In this document: positions 44,868-53,337 of the stretch, piece after piece | Numbering within the stretch: position 1 is the stretch's first letter | How the letters are laid out: each line of letters begins with the position of its first letter | Assembly: GCF_048820895.1 (NCBI RefSeq) | Contig: NZ_JBMERQ010000011.1 | Location: 24,156-88,155, forward strand | Length of the DNA: 64,000 nt | Reading direction: 5' to 3' | Source: Cribrihabitans_A neustonicus | GTDB taxonomy: Bacteria; Pseudomonadota; Alphaproteobacteria; Rhodobacterales; Rhodobacteraceae | The notes under the pieces: generated by a model | What the model was told of the DNA's origin: nothing | The model's database searches: none | What the model saw: only the letters and a program-made list of their open reading frames with translations | Translations under genes and position numbers: made by a program

Positions 44868-45285
44868 CCGGGGGGGCAGGGATCCCCACAGGCGGGCGGC
44901 GGCAGGCGCCGCCGGCGGGATGCGGGCGGGACCGGGGGGCCTGCCCGCATCCCGCCGGTGCAGTGCGGGGCAAAAGTTTTCAAAAACTTTTGCCAAGGCT
45001 TTTTAAAAAGCCTTGGGCGCCGCCGGCGGGGTGCTTTTCTTGCTGGGAAGCGCTTTGAGCGGCAGGGCTGGCTCTCAAGACGCCTTGGCCATTTTGAGGC
45101 GGTTCCGGCGCGGGACGGGCTGTATCAGAGTCGGGGTTTCCGCGCCTGCGGCCGGATTTCAGGTTCCGTGCCTCCGGCTGGAGTTTTATGCGCCGTGCCT
45201 CCGGCTGGAGTTTTATGCGCCGTGCCTCCGGCTGGAGTTTTATACGCCGTGCCTCCGGCTGGAGTTTTATACGCCGTGCCTCCGG
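44727..45285. other. Repeat-filled intergenic region between convergent LuxR and GT4 genes
   Basis: About 560 bases without a gene. It contains the 39-bp array (to 44867), a back-to-back A/T-rich inverted repeat (44969-45016) and the 27-bp array (from 45168). The remaining sequence is G-rich spacer; open frames in it are translations of the repeats. Confidence 0.7.
44969..45016. terminator. Compound A/T-rich inverted repeat, probable bidirectional terminator
   Basis: GGCAAAAGTTTT (44969-44980) pairs with AAAACTTTTGCC (44983-44994), leaving a 2-base loop. It overlaps by two bases a 24-bp perfect palindrome, CCAAGGCTTTTT/AAAAAGCCTTGG (44993-45016). Long A and T runs in both hairpins could terminate transcripts arriving from either side, which fits its place between convergent genes. 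Confidence 0.7.
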
Positions 45286-45319
45286 CTAGAGTTTTATACG
45301 CCGTGCCTCCGGCACGAGG
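45168..45319. repeat. Six 27-bp tandem repeats spanning the 3' end of a GT4 gene
   Basis: Units begin at 45168, 45195, 45222, 45249, 45276 and 45303 (the last is partial). In the GT4 frame the unit encodes PEARRIKLQ. The gene ends at 45286 because one unit has TAG instead of CAG in the Gln position. Confidence 0.85.
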
Positions 45320-46527
45320 GCATTGATCTGGGCGATGTGCTCCGGCAGGCAGCGGCTGAGGAAATCGTATTTCTCCACCACATGGGCGCGGGCGGCCGGG
45401 CCGAGATGGGCATGGGCGGCGGGATCGGCGAGCACCTCCGCCACCTGATCGGCGAGCTTCTCGGGAGAGAAGAAATCCACCAGCAGCCCGGTTTCGCCAT
45501 GGGTGATGGCCTCGCGCACCGGCGCCACGTCGGCCGCCACCACGGTGGCCTGCATCGCCATCGCCTCCAGGAGCGACCAGCTGAGCACGAAGGGCATGGT
45601 CAGGTAGATGTGGCAGCGGCTGATCTGGATGATCCGGCAGAGATCGTCATACGGCACCTTGCCGAGGAAATGCACCCGGCTCCAGTCGACGCTGTCCCCG
45701 AGCTCCGCCTCCATCTCGCCGCGCAATCCGCCGGGGTGCTTGCTTTCGGCGCCATAGGAGGTCTCGCTGCCGCCGATCATCAGGATGCGCGCGTTGGGGC
45801 GCTGCGCCTGGATCCGCGGCAGGGCGCGCATCATGGTGTGGAAGCCGCGGGCGCGCTCCATGTTGCGGGCGATGTAGGTGACCACCTCGTCCCCGCGGGT
45901 GAGCGGCCGCGCGAGCCGCCCCAGCCCGACCGAGGCCCGGGGATCGGGGCCCAGCCTGTCGGTGCGGATGCCGTCGTGGCAGAGATACATGCGGCCGTGG
46001 AAGCTTTCCGGAAACCGGCCGCGCTGCCAGGCGGTGGGCACATGGCCCTGGTCGACCAGCTCGATGCTGGCATAGGGCACCGCGTTGCGCGCCTCGGCAA
46101 AGAAATAGGCCTGGTCGTTGGGCGGGTTTTCCGGATCGAACCCGACCAGACCGCCGGAGGTGCGGTAGAAATACTCGAAAAAGCCGATGACGGGCACATC
46201 CGGGTAGGGGTCCTTGATGAACAACAGCTCGCCCCAGCCGGTGTGGCCGATGATGATGTCGGGGGTGAAGCCCGCGTCCCGCAGCTGCCGCGCCGCCAGC
46301 GCCGCGCCGAGGCCCGCACCGGCCGCCGCCTCCCAGTCCTTCGACAGGCCGAAGGCGTCCTTGGCGGGGGTGCGGAACGGTGTGTAGATGACCGTCCTGA
46401 TCCCCGCCAGATGCACATCCTTGCGCTGGGTCAGGAAGACGATCTCATGGCCGCCCTGCGCCGCCAGCCAGGGCGCCAGCTCGCGGTACTGGCCCGGCAT
46501 GTTCTGATGCACAAACAGGATTTTCAT
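45286..46527 (-). CDS. GT4-family glycosyltransferase
   Basis: 413 residues from ATG 46527 (MKILFVHQNMPGQYRELAPWL). It is a complete GT-B enzyme: the N-terminal acceptor domain has IIIGHTGWGELLFIKDPYPDVPVIGFFEYFY, the donor domain has VVTYIARNMERARGFHTMMRALPRI, ILMIGGSETSYG and SWSLLEAMAMQATVVAADVAPVREAI (EAMA motif). No membrane segment is present. It is divergent from rmlC with 158 bases between starts and may use the dTDP-rhamnose made by the rml operon, though the donor is not proven. Its last nine codons are the first unit of a tandem repeat. Confidence 0.92.
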   Translation of the reverse strand: MKILFVHQNMPGQYRELAPWLAAQGGHEIVFLTQRKDVHLAGIRTVIYTPFRTPAKDAFGLSKDWEAAAGAGLGAALAARQLRDAGFTPDIIIGHTGWGELLFIKDPYPDVPVIGFFEYFYRTSGGLVGFDPENPPNDQAYFFAEARNAVPYASIELVDQGHVPTAWQRGRFPESFHGRMYLCHDGIRTDRLGPDPRASVGLGRLARPLTRGDEVVTYIARNMERARGFHTMMRALPRIQAQRPNARILMIGGSETSYGAESKHPGGLRGEMEAELGDSVDWSRVHFLGKVPYDDLCRIIQISRCHIYLTMPFVLSWSLLEAMAMQATVVAADVAPVREAITHGETGLLVDFFSPEKLADQVAEVLADPAAHAHLGPAARAHVVEKYDFLSRCLPEHIAQINALVPEARRIKL

Positions 46528-46685
46528 GCCCCCATCGTTGCCGCGCGGACCGGCGGGATGCAAGGCGGCGCTGTGCCGGTTCTGCAGCCCGCGCCCCGCC
46601 TGTGCCTGCGCGGCCACTGGCGCTGGCGGCCTGCGGGGAGTAGGAGGGGGGCGGAAATACGCAAGCAGGAAGCGGGACTGGCGCG

Positions 46686-47240
46686 ATGAAGGTGGAAGAG
46701 ACAGGATTGCCGGGGCTGAAGGTGCTGACCCCGGCGCGTTACGGCGATGCGCGCGGCTTTTTCAGCGAGAGCTGGAGCCGGCGCCGGATGCAGGAGCACG
46801 GCATCGATCTCGACTTCGTGCAGGACAATCATTCGCTGTCGGTGGCGCCGGGAATCCTGCGCGGGCTGCACTATCAGGCCCCGCCCCATGCCCAGGACAA
46901 GCTGGTGCGCTGCGGCCGGGGCGCGATGTTCGACGTGGCGGTGGACATCCGCAAGGGCTCGCCTAGCTATGGAAAATGGTTCGGCATTGAACTGACGGCG
47001 GAAAACGGACGCCAGCTTCTGGTGCCCAAGGGATTTTTGCATGGCTTTATTACCAGGACATCCGACACCGAAATCATCTACAAATGCACCGATTATTACG
47101 CGCCCGAATGCGACGGGGCCGTGGCCTGGGACAGCTGCGGCATCGACTGGGGCTTTGCCGGCGCGCCGGTGCTGTCCGAAAAGGATGCCGCCGCGCCGAA
47201 GTTCTGCGAGTTCGACAGCCCCTTCACCTGGGAAGGATAA
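46686..47240 (+). CDS. rmlC: dTDP-4-dehydrorhamnose 3,5-epimerase
   Basis: 184 residues, the RmlC length. The cupin fold shows LDFVQDNHSLSVAPGILRGLHYQAPPHAQDKLVRCGRGAMFDVAVDIRKGSPSYGKWFGIELTA, with the catalytic His in GLHYQ and a conserved Tyr in TDYYAPE. It is the first gene of a tight rmlC-B-D-A operon (gaps of 3 and 61 bases and a 4-base overlap). It epimerises C3 and C5 of dTDP-4-keto-6-deoxyglucose. The order C-B-D-A differs from the common B-D-A-C. Confidence 0.97.
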   Translation: MKVEETGLPGLKVLTPARYGDARGFFSESWSRRRMQEHGIDLDFVQDNHSLSVAPGILRGLHYQAPPHAQDKLVRCGRGAMFDVAVDIRKGSPSYGKWFGIELTAENGRQLLVPKGFLHGFITRTSDTEIIYKCTDYYAPECDGAVAWDSCGIDWGFAGAPVLSEKDAAAPKFCEFDSPFTWEG

Positions 47241-47243
47241 GCC

Positions 47244-48296
47244 ATGAAGCTTCTGGTGACCGGCGGCGCGGGGTTCATCGGCTCCGCGGTGGTGCGGCTG
47301 GCGGTGGCGCGCGGCCATCAGGTGGTGAACCTCGATGCGCTCACCTATGCCGCCTGCCTCGGCAATGTGGCCGAGGCGGCAGACAGCCCGGATTACAGCT
47401 TCGAGCAGGCCGACATCCGTGACCGCGCCGCGTTAGACACTGTTTTCGAGCGCCACCAGCCCGATGCGGTGATGCATCTGGCCGCGGAAAGCCATGTCGA
47501 CCGCTCGATCGACGGGCCGGGCGATTTCATCGAGACCAATATCACCGGCACCTTCAACATGCTGGAAGCGGCCCGCAAGTACTGGACCCAGGCGGGCCGG
47601 CCGGAGGGCTTCCGCTTCCATCACATCTCCACCGATGAGGTCTACGGCTCGCTGCCCGCCGACCCGGCGGTGATGTTCACCGAGGAAACCGCCTACGATC
47701 CGCGCTCGCCCTATTCCGCGTCGAAGGCGGCGAGCGACCATCTGGTGCGGGCCTGGCACGAGACCTACGGGCTGCCGGTGGTGCTGACCAACTGCTCCAA
47801 CAACTACGGGCCCTACCACTTCCCGGAGAAGCTGATTCCGGTGGTGATCCTGAACGCGCTGGCGGGGAAGCCGCTGCCCATCTACGGCGACGGCTCCAAC
47901 GTGCGCGACTGGCTTTACGTGGAGGATCACGCCGCGGCACTCCTGCTGGTGGTGCAGAAGGGCGCGCTGGGACGGTCCTACAACATCGGCGGCGAGAACG
48001 AGCGCAGCAACCTGGAGCTGGTGGAGACGCTCTGCGCCATTCTGGATGAGAAGCGGCCGCGGGAAGACGGGCGGTCCTACAAGGAGCAGATCACCTTCGT
48101 CACCGACCGCCCGGGCCATGACGCGCGCTACGCGATCGACCCTTCCCGCATCCGCAACGAACTGGGCTGGCGGCCCTCGGTCACGGTCGAGGAAGGGCTG
48201 GAGAAGACCGTAGAGTGGTATCTCGGCAACGAGAGCTGGTGGCGCGCGCTGCAGGACCGCGACGGCGTCGGCCGGCGGCTGGGGACCGGCAAGTGA
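47244..48296 (+). CDS. rmlB: dTDP-glucose 4,6-dehydratase
   Basis: 350 residues starting three bases after rmlC with GAAGGATAAGCC as the RBS region. The Rossmann fold TGGAGFIGSAVVRLA, HISTDEVYGSLP with the TDE catalytic set, YSASKAASDH (YxxxK) and NCSNNYGPYHFPEKLIPVVILNAL are all typical RmlB. It removes water from dTDP-glucose to give dTDP-4-keto-6-deoxyglucose. Cytoplasmic NAD enzyme. Confidence 0.98.
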   Translation: MKLLVTGGAGFIGSAVVRLAVARGHQVVNLDALTYAACLGNVAEAADSPDYSFEQADIRDRAALDTVFERHQPDAVMHLAAESHVDRSIDGPGDFIETNITGTFNMLEAARKYWTQAGRPEGFRFHHISTDEVYGSLPADPAVMFTEETAYDPRSPYSASKAASDHLVRAWHETYGLPVVLTNCSNNYGPYHFPEKLIPVVILNALAGKPLPIYGDGSNVRDWLYVEDHAAALLLVVQKGALGRSYNIGGENERSNLELVETLCAILDEKRPREDGRSYKEQITFVTDRPGHDARYAIDPSRIRNELGWRPSVTVEEGLEKTVEWYLGNESWWRALQDRDGVGRRLGTGK

Positions 48297-48357
48297 GAAC
48301 GGTGATTGTGCCACTGAGGGCAGCGCCCGGCCCGGCGGGAGACTTCGGAGAATACCC

Positions 48358-49209
48358 ATGACCATCCTCGTCTTCGGCAGGACCGGCCAGCTGGCGCGCG
48401 AACTGGCGGCGCATGAGGGCGTCGCCTGTCTGGGCCGCGGTCAGGCGGATCTCTCCGATCCCGAGGCCTGCGCCGCCGCCATCCGCGCCCAGGCGCCCGC
48501 CGCCGTGATCAACGCCGCCGCCTACACCGCGGTCGACAAGGCGGAAGAGGAAGAGGCGCTGGCCACCGTGATCAACGGCGCGGCCCCCGGCGCGATGGCG
48601 CGGGCGTGCGCGGACTTGGGCATTCCCTTTGTCACCGTCTCCACCGACTATGTCTTCGGCGGCGGCGGCGCGGTGCCCTGGCACCCCGGCGATGCCACCG
48701 GGCCGGTCAATGCCTATGGCCGCTCCAAGCTCAGGGGCGAGGCGCTGACCGCGGCCGCGGGCGGCGCCTATGCGGTGCTGCGCACCTCCTGGGTGGTCTC
48801 GGCCCACGGGCATAACTTCGTGAAGACCATGCTGCGCTTAGGCCGCGAGCGCGGCCGGCTCAGCATCGTCGCGGACCAGATCGGCGCGCCGACGCCTGCG
48901 CGCGATATTGCCGCCGCCTGCCTCACGCTGGCGTGGCAGCTGCAGGCAGACCCGCAAAAGGCGGGGATCTACCACCTGGCGGGGCAGCCGGAGACCAGCT
49001 GGGCGGGCTTTGCCCGCGAGATCTTCGCGCAGGCCGGGATTGCCTGCGAAGTGGAGGATATAGCAACCTCCGCCTATCCCACACCGGCGGCGCGGCCGCT
49101 GAACTCCCGGCTCGATTGCTCCGCGTTAGAGACGGTGTTCGGCATTCCGCAGCCTGACTGGCGGCAGGGATTGAGGGATATTCTGAAGGATCTGGGAGAG
49201 GTTTCATGA
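48358..49209 (+). CDS. rmlD: dTDP-4-dehydrorhamnose reductase
   Basis: 283 residues with GGAGAA before the ATG. FGRTGQLARELA is the NADPH-binding loop, NAAAYTAVDKAEEEE and STDYVFGGGG(AVPW) match RmlD signatures, and NAYGRSKLRGE is YxxxK. It performs the last step to dTDP-L-rhamnose. Overlaps rmlA by four bases. Confidence 0.97.
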   Translation: MTILVFGRTGQLARELAAHEGVACLGRGQADLSDPEACAAAIRAQAPAAVINAAAYTAVDKAEEEEALATVINGAAPGAMARACADLGIPFVTVSTDYVFGGGGAVPWHPGDATGPVNAYGRSKLRGEALTAAAGGAYAVLRTSWVVSAHGHNFVKTMLRLGRERGRLSIVADQIGAPTPARDIAAACLTLAWQLQADPQKAGIYHLAGQPETSWAGFAREIFAQAGIACEVEDIATSAYPTPAARPLNSRLDCSALETVFGIPQPDWRQGLRDILKDLGEVS

Positions 49210-50132
49210 CAGACGGCACGCCCGCCAGAGGCTCGGTCTCCGGCACAATTTCCGGCACGGCCTGCGGCCGCAAGGGCATCATCCTCGCGGGCGGCTCGGG
49301 CACGCGGCTCTACCCGATCACCATGGCAGTGTCGAAACAGCTCTTGCCGCTCTATGACAAGCCGATGATCTACTATCCGCTCAGCGTGCTGATGCTGGCG
49401 GGCATCCGCGAGATCTGCGTCATCACCACGCCGCAGGACCAGGAGCAGTTCCAGCGGCTCCTCGGCGACGGCAGCCAGTGGGGGGTGTCGCTCACCTATG
49501 TGGTGCAGCCCTCGCCCGACGGGCTGGCGCAGGCCTTCATCCTGGCGGAGGACTTCCTGGACGGCGCGCCGTCGGCGCTGGTGCTGGGCGACAACATCTT
49601 TTTCGGCCACGGGCTGCCGAAACGGCTGGCGGCGGCGGATGAAAAGACCACCGGCGGCACCGTTTTCGGCTATCACGTGGCCGATCCCGAACGCTACGGC
49701 GTGGTGGCGTTTGATGGCAGCGGCAGGGCGCGCGAGATCATCGAAAAGCCCAGCCAGCCGCCCTCGAACTACGCGGTCACCGGGCTCTATTTCCTCGACG
49801 GCAGCGCGCCGGAGCGCGCCAGGACGGTGCAGCCCTCGGCGCGCGGCGAGCTGGAGATCACCGACCTGCTGCAGATGTACCTGAGCGAGGGCCTGCTCTC
49901 GGTCGAGACCATGGGCCGCGGCTATGCCTGGCTCGACACCGGCACCCATGGCTCGCTTCTGGATGCGGGCAATTTCGTGCGCACATTGCACGAGCGCCAG
50001 GGGCTGCAGTCGGGCTGCCCCGAGGAGATCGCCTGGCAGCTGGGCTGGATCGATGCGGCGCAGCTGCAGGAGCGGGCGGAGCTGTTTGCCAAGAACTCCT
50101 ATGGCGCCTACCTGGAGCGGCTGCTGAAGTAA
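49206..50132 (+). CDS. rmlA: Glucose-1-phosphate thymidylyltransferase
   Basis: 308 residues. After a ~20-residue leader, KGIILAGGSGTRLYPITMAVSKQLLPLYDKPMIYYPLSVLMLAGIREI is the canonical nucleotidyltransferase signature; GDGSQWGVSLTYVVQPSPDGLAQAFI and VLGDNIFFGHGL follow. It joins dTTP and glucose-1-phosphate and opens the dTDP-rhamnose pathway. Last gene of the operon; it converges on the Wza-like gene 96 bases away. Confidence 0.98.
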   Translation: MTDGTPARGSVSGTISGTACGRKGIILAGGSGTRLYPITMAVSKQLLPLYDKPMIYYPLSVLMLAGIREICVITTPQDQEQFQRLLGDGSQWGVSLTYVVQPSPDGLAQAFILAEDFLDGAPSALVLGDNIFFGHGLPKRLAAADEKTTGGTVFGYHVADPERYGVVAFDGSGRAREIIEKPSQPPSNYAVTGLYFLDGSAPERARTVQPSARGELEITDLLQMYLSEGLLSVETMGRGYAWLDTGTHGSLLDAGNFVRTLHERQGLQSGCPEEIAWQLGWIDAAQLQERAELFAKNSYGAYLERLLK

Positions 50133-50228
50133 GCCGCCGCGCCGCGCGCCCCGCGCCGCGGGCCCGCAAGGCGGGGCAGGCCTGCCCGGCAGGCGCGCGC
50201 CCCGGATCAGGCCCGGGTCACACCCTTG

Positions 50229-51347
50229 TCACTCGATGATGCCGGTGCGGCTGAAGACGCCGAAGAAGTTGCCGAAGATGTTGGAGATGGTGAGGGCGTC
50301 GTTGATCGGCGATTCCGTTGCCATCACCAGATCGCCCGGGTTGATCCCGAACTGGCGCGCCGAGAACAGCCCGTCGGCGGACGTGAGGTCGAGCGAGAAC
50401 ACCACCCGCTGCTGGCGCGGCCCCTGCACCCCGGGCGCCACCGCCGAGGCCGGGTATTCGCGCAGCACCAGCAGCCCCTTGGGATCGGCCTTGCCGTCCT
50501 GGAAGCCGCCCGCCACCGACATCGCGTCCATCGCCGACATCTCGTCCTTGGTGAAGATGTGCAGGTCCTCCTTGCCGGTGGCGCCGAAGGACAGGAAGTA
50601 GCGCTCATCCTCCTCGACGAAGACCCGGTCGCCGCCGCGCAGCAGGGTGTCGAGATGCGGGTTGTTCAGCAGGTTGTCGACCGAGGTGCCATAGATCCGG
50701 CGGCCGCGCACCAGGCGGATCTGCGGGTTGTTGAGGTTCGGGCTGATGCCGCCGCCCGCCGAGATCAGCCCCATCACCGTGTAGTTGCGGTCGGGCATCG
50801 GGTAGGTGCCGGGCTGGGCGACGCCGGAGACCAGGTCGACCGAGTTGTTGCGCCCCTCCGCCATCGCCAGCTGCACCTGGGCGGAAGGAACCACCGGCTC
50901 CAGCGCCGCCTGCAGCCTGGCGCGGGCGAGATCCGGGGTCAGCCCGTTCACGTTCACATCGCCCACATAGGGCATGAAGATCGTGCCGTTGGCGGCCACC
51001 ATCATGTCCTGCAGCTGCACCATCTTCTGCTCCGGCGCGGTCAGCAGCGAATTGTCGTTGCTGTCCCAGATGCTGAGCGAAAGCCGGTCGCCGGGCTGGA
51101 TGATCTGGGTGCGGGCGCCCTGGTGCGCGGGCAGCCAGCCGAGGCGCTCCTGCTTGCCGGTATCGGGCCAGGCGGCCACCAGCGGCAGCAGCGCCCGGTT
51201 CACCTGGTAGAGCGCAAAATCCGCCTCCGCCGAGCTGGCGCCGCGCAGCAGCTCCTCGCTCGCCGGGGCGCCGCCGGGCAGGCGGCTGCAGGCGGCGGGC
51301 AGAAGGGCGAGGCCGGCCGCTGCCAGACAGAGGAAAAGTTTGCGCAT
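50229..51347 (-). CDS. wza: Outer-membrane polysaccharide export lipoprotein (Wza/KpsD-like)
   Basis: 372 residues from ATG 51347: MRKLFLCLAAAGLALLPAACSR is a lipoprotein signal with lipobox LPAAC, cut before Cys20. Poly_export and SLBB domains follow: RTQIIQPGDRLSLSIWDSNDN, IFMPYVGDVNVNGLTPDLARARLQAAL, VTQPGTYPMPDRNYTVMGLISAGGG-like and VFVEEDERYFLSFGATGKEDLHIF. It forms the outer-membrane exit channel for a polysaccharide. Wzb/Wzc are not beside it. It may serve either the capsule exporter or the glycan built by the neighbouring genes. It is divergent from the epimerase gene. Confidence 0.95.
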   Translation of the reverse strand: MRKLFLCLAAAGLALLPAACSRLPGGAPASEELLRGASSAEADFALYQVNRALLPLVAAWPDTGKQERLGWLPAHQGARTQIIQPGDRLSLSIWDSNDNSLLTAPEQKMVQLQDMMVAANGTIFMPYVGDVNVNGLTPDLARARLQAALEPVVPSAQVQLAMAEGRNNSVDLVSGVAQPGTYPMPDRNYTVMGLISAGGGISPNLNNPQIRLVRGRRIYGTSVDNLLNNPHLDTLLRGGDRVFVEEDERYFLSFGATGKEDLHIFTKDEMSAMDAMSVAGGFQDGKADPKGLLVLREYPASAVAPGVQGPRQQRVVFSLDLTSADGLFSARQFGINPGDLVMATESPINDALTISNIFGNFFGVFSRTGIIE

Positions 51348-51435
51348 GGGAGCCTGCTCTGGAACTGCTTTGATTTTTTTCTGCCCAGAGGATACTGGGC
51401 TTGCGGGCATGGTTCAACAGCAACGGGCGGCAGGC

Positions 51436-52392
51436 ATGGCATTTCCCGCGGTGGCGGTTCTGGGGGCAACAGGCCGCATCGGGCGGCTGCTGCAGCGGCA
51501 GGGGGCCGCGGGGCTGGATCTGCGGCTGCAGGCGCGCGCGCCGCAGCCCGGATCCCCGGCTCCCGGATCCGGCTGGCACATCTTCGATCCGCTCGCCGAT
51601 CCGGCGGCGCTCGCCCGCTTTGCCGCGGGGGCGCAGGTGCTTTTGTGCCTGGCCGGGCCGGTGCCGGGCCGGGGCAGCGGCGGCATGGAGGCCCATATCC
51701 GCCTCGGCGAAGCCGCGGTGCGCGCCGCCGCCGCCGCGGGGGCGCCGGGGGCGCGGGTGCTGCTGGCCTCCTCGGCCGCGGTCTATGGCAGCCGGCCGGG
51801 GCTCCTGACCGAGGAGGCGCCGCTGGCGCCTGCCAATGCCTATGGCGCCGCCAAGGCGGAGATGGAGGCCCGCGCCCAAGCGCTGGGAGAGGCGCTGGGG
51901 GTGGCGGTCACCAGTCTCAGGATCGGCAATGTGGCGGGGTTCGATGCCATCCTCGGCGGCTGGCGGCCGGGCTTCCGGCTCGACCGCTTTGCAGACGGGC
52001 AGAGCCCGCGGCGCAGCTATATCGGGCCCCTGTGCCTCGCCCGGGTGCTGGCAGAGCTGCTGATGCAGCCCGGCCTGCCCGCGGTGCTGAACCTGGCCCA
52101 GCCCGGCGCGGTGGAGATGGCCGCGCTGCTGCGCGCTGCGGGCCGCGCCTTCAGCTGGCAGGCGGCGCCGGCCGGGGCGATCCCGGCGGTGGAACTCGGC
52201 ACCGCCCGGCTGCAGGCGCTGCTGCCGGGGCCGCTGCCGCCCGCGGACCCGGGCCGGCTGGCGGCGGAATGGGCCGCGCTGGAGCCGCATTCCGGGCCAG
52301 AGCAGACCAGCGCGGAACAGACCAGCGCGGAACAGACCGGCATGGGGCAGAACAATATGGGGCAGAACAATATGGGACACAGCCGCGGATGA
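51436..52392 (+). CDS. NAD-dependent epimerase/dehydratase (extended SDR)
   Basis: 318 residues from ATG 51436 (MAFPAVAVLGATGRIG); ATG 51409 is an alternative. The Rossmann loop VAVLGATGRIGRLL is at the start, VLLASSAAVYGSRPG holds the Ser, NAYGAAKAEMEA is the YxxxK. Substrate cannot be deduced. The C-terminus is a run of five-residue repeats (EQTSA EQTSA EQTGM GQNNM GQNNM) with no counterpart in the family, encoded by 15-bp tandem DNA repeats. The stop overlaps the next start (ATGA), so it is coupled to the sugar transferase and probably prepares its substrate. Confidence 0.88.
   Translation: MAFPAVAVLGATGRIGRLLQRQGAAGLDLRLQARAPQPGSPAPGSGWHIFDPLADPAALARFAAGAQVLLCLAGPVPGRGSGGMEAHIRLGEAAVRAAAAAGAPGARVLLASSAAVYGSRPGLLTEEAPLAPANAYGAAKAEMEARAQALGEALGVAVTSLRIGNVAGFDAILGGWRPGFRLDRFADGQSPRRSYIGPLCLARVLAELLMQPGLPAVLNLAQPGAVEMAALLRAAGRAFSWQAAPAGAIPAVELGTARLQALLPGPLPPADPGRLAAEWAALEPHSGPEQTSAEQTSAEQTGMGQNNMGQNNMGHSRG
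52300..52378. repeat. 15-bp in-frame tandem repeats in the 3' end of the epimerase gene
   Basis: Units of 15 bases encode EQTSA/EQTGM and then GQNNM/GQNNM, in frame. Copy-number change would lengthen or shorten the protein tail without frameshift. Confidence 0.75.
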
Positions 52393-53000
52393 CCTGGCGC
52401 AAACGGATTTTCGACCTCTTCTTCGCAAGCCTCCTGGTGCTGCTGCTCGGCCCCGTGCTGCTGCTGCTGCTGGCCTGGCTGCTGCTGAAGGAGGGGCGGC
52501 CGCTGTTTTACGGCGGCGAGCGCATGAAGGCGGTGGATCAGCCCTTCACCCTGTGGAAGCTGCGCACGATGACGGCGGCCGAGAGCGACGCCGGGGTCTC
52601 CGGCGGCGACAAGGCGGCCCGCATCACCCCCACCGGCGCCTGGCTGCGCTCCAAGCGGCTCGACGAGCTGCCGCAGCTGTGGAACATCCTCAGGGGCGAC
52701 ATCTCCTTTGTCGGGCCGCGGCCGCCGCTGCGGCAGTATGTCGAGGCGGAGCCTGCGCTGTATGCCGAGGTGCTGAAATCGCGCCCCGGGGTCACCGGGC
52801 TGGCCTCGCTGGCCTATCACCGGCACGAGGCGGCGCTTCTGGCGCGCTGCAGCAGCGCGGCGCAGACCCATGCCGTCTACCTGCGGCGCTGCGTGCCGGC
52901 CAAGGCGCGGCTCGACCTGATTTACCAGCGCCATCAGAGCATGTGCTACGACTTTGATCTGGTGTTTCAGACGATTGGCAGTATGTTCCGCCGCGGGTAG
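52389..53000 (+). CDS. Bacterial sugar-phosphate transferase (initiating glycosyltransferase)
   Basis: 203 residues. MTWRKRIFDLFFASLLVLLLGPVLLLLLAWLL is a membrane-inserted re-entrant helix, then PLFYGGERM, FTLWKLRTMT, LPQLWNILRGDISFVGPRPPL and SRPGVTGLASLAY are the monotopic phosphoglycosyl transferase signature (WbaP/PglC core). It moves a sugar-1-phosphate to undecaprenyl phosphate, the first membrane step of repeat-unit synthesis. It is a minimal form without the multi-helix N-terminal region. Coupled to the epimerase gene. Confidence 0.94.
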   Translation: MTWRKRIFDLFFASLLVLLLGPVLLLLLAWLLLKEGRPLFYGGERMKAVDQPFTLWKLRTMTAAESDAGVSGGDKAARITPTGAWLRSKRLDELPQLWNILRGDISFVGPRPPLRQYVEAEPALYAEVLKSRPGVTGLASLAYHRHEAALLARCSSAAQTHAVYLRRCVPAKARLDLIYQRHQSMCYDFDLVFQTIGSMFRRG

Positions 53001-53337
53001 AATCAAATTTTAAGGATTCTTCCTTGGCGCGCAGCTGTGGCTTTGCTGCAATGGTGTGCTGAAGCGTGGCGGGCTTTCTTGCGCAGCGCTGCGGCGGCGG
53101 GTTTCTGCCGGTGCCGGTTTTGTGATAGCGGGGAAAGCAGCTATGATCGCGGCAGGGGTGCAAAACGGCAGGCGGCCGGCAGGCGGCGCGCAATGTTATG
53201 CGCGGCAAGCCGCCGGTCCGGCGGTGCGGCCCCGGTCTTTTACGTATGATTTATCTTGTCCGGAAACACTGCGGCAAACGGCAGGCACGGGCAGGAACGG
53301 GCAGGACAGAATTTGATGACAGCAGGGGCAGCTGGGT
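53001..53337. other. Intergenic region upstream of the CapD-like gene
   Basis: 337 bases with no credible gene. Moderately less GC at ~53000-53050 and ~53240-53320. No repeat or terminator with a T run was recognised; it probably carries the promoter of the 53338 gene. Confidence 0.4.

Noticed and set aside
45168..45319. Possible CRISPR array
   Set aside because: Units are contiguous 27-bp direct repeats with no spacers, and no cas genes are nearby.
50226..53000. A 924-codon plus-strand frame running through the Wza-like gene, the epimerase and the sugar transferase
   Set aside because: Only the last 203 codons (from 52389) resemble a protein family; the rest is antisense to or out of frame with clear genes.
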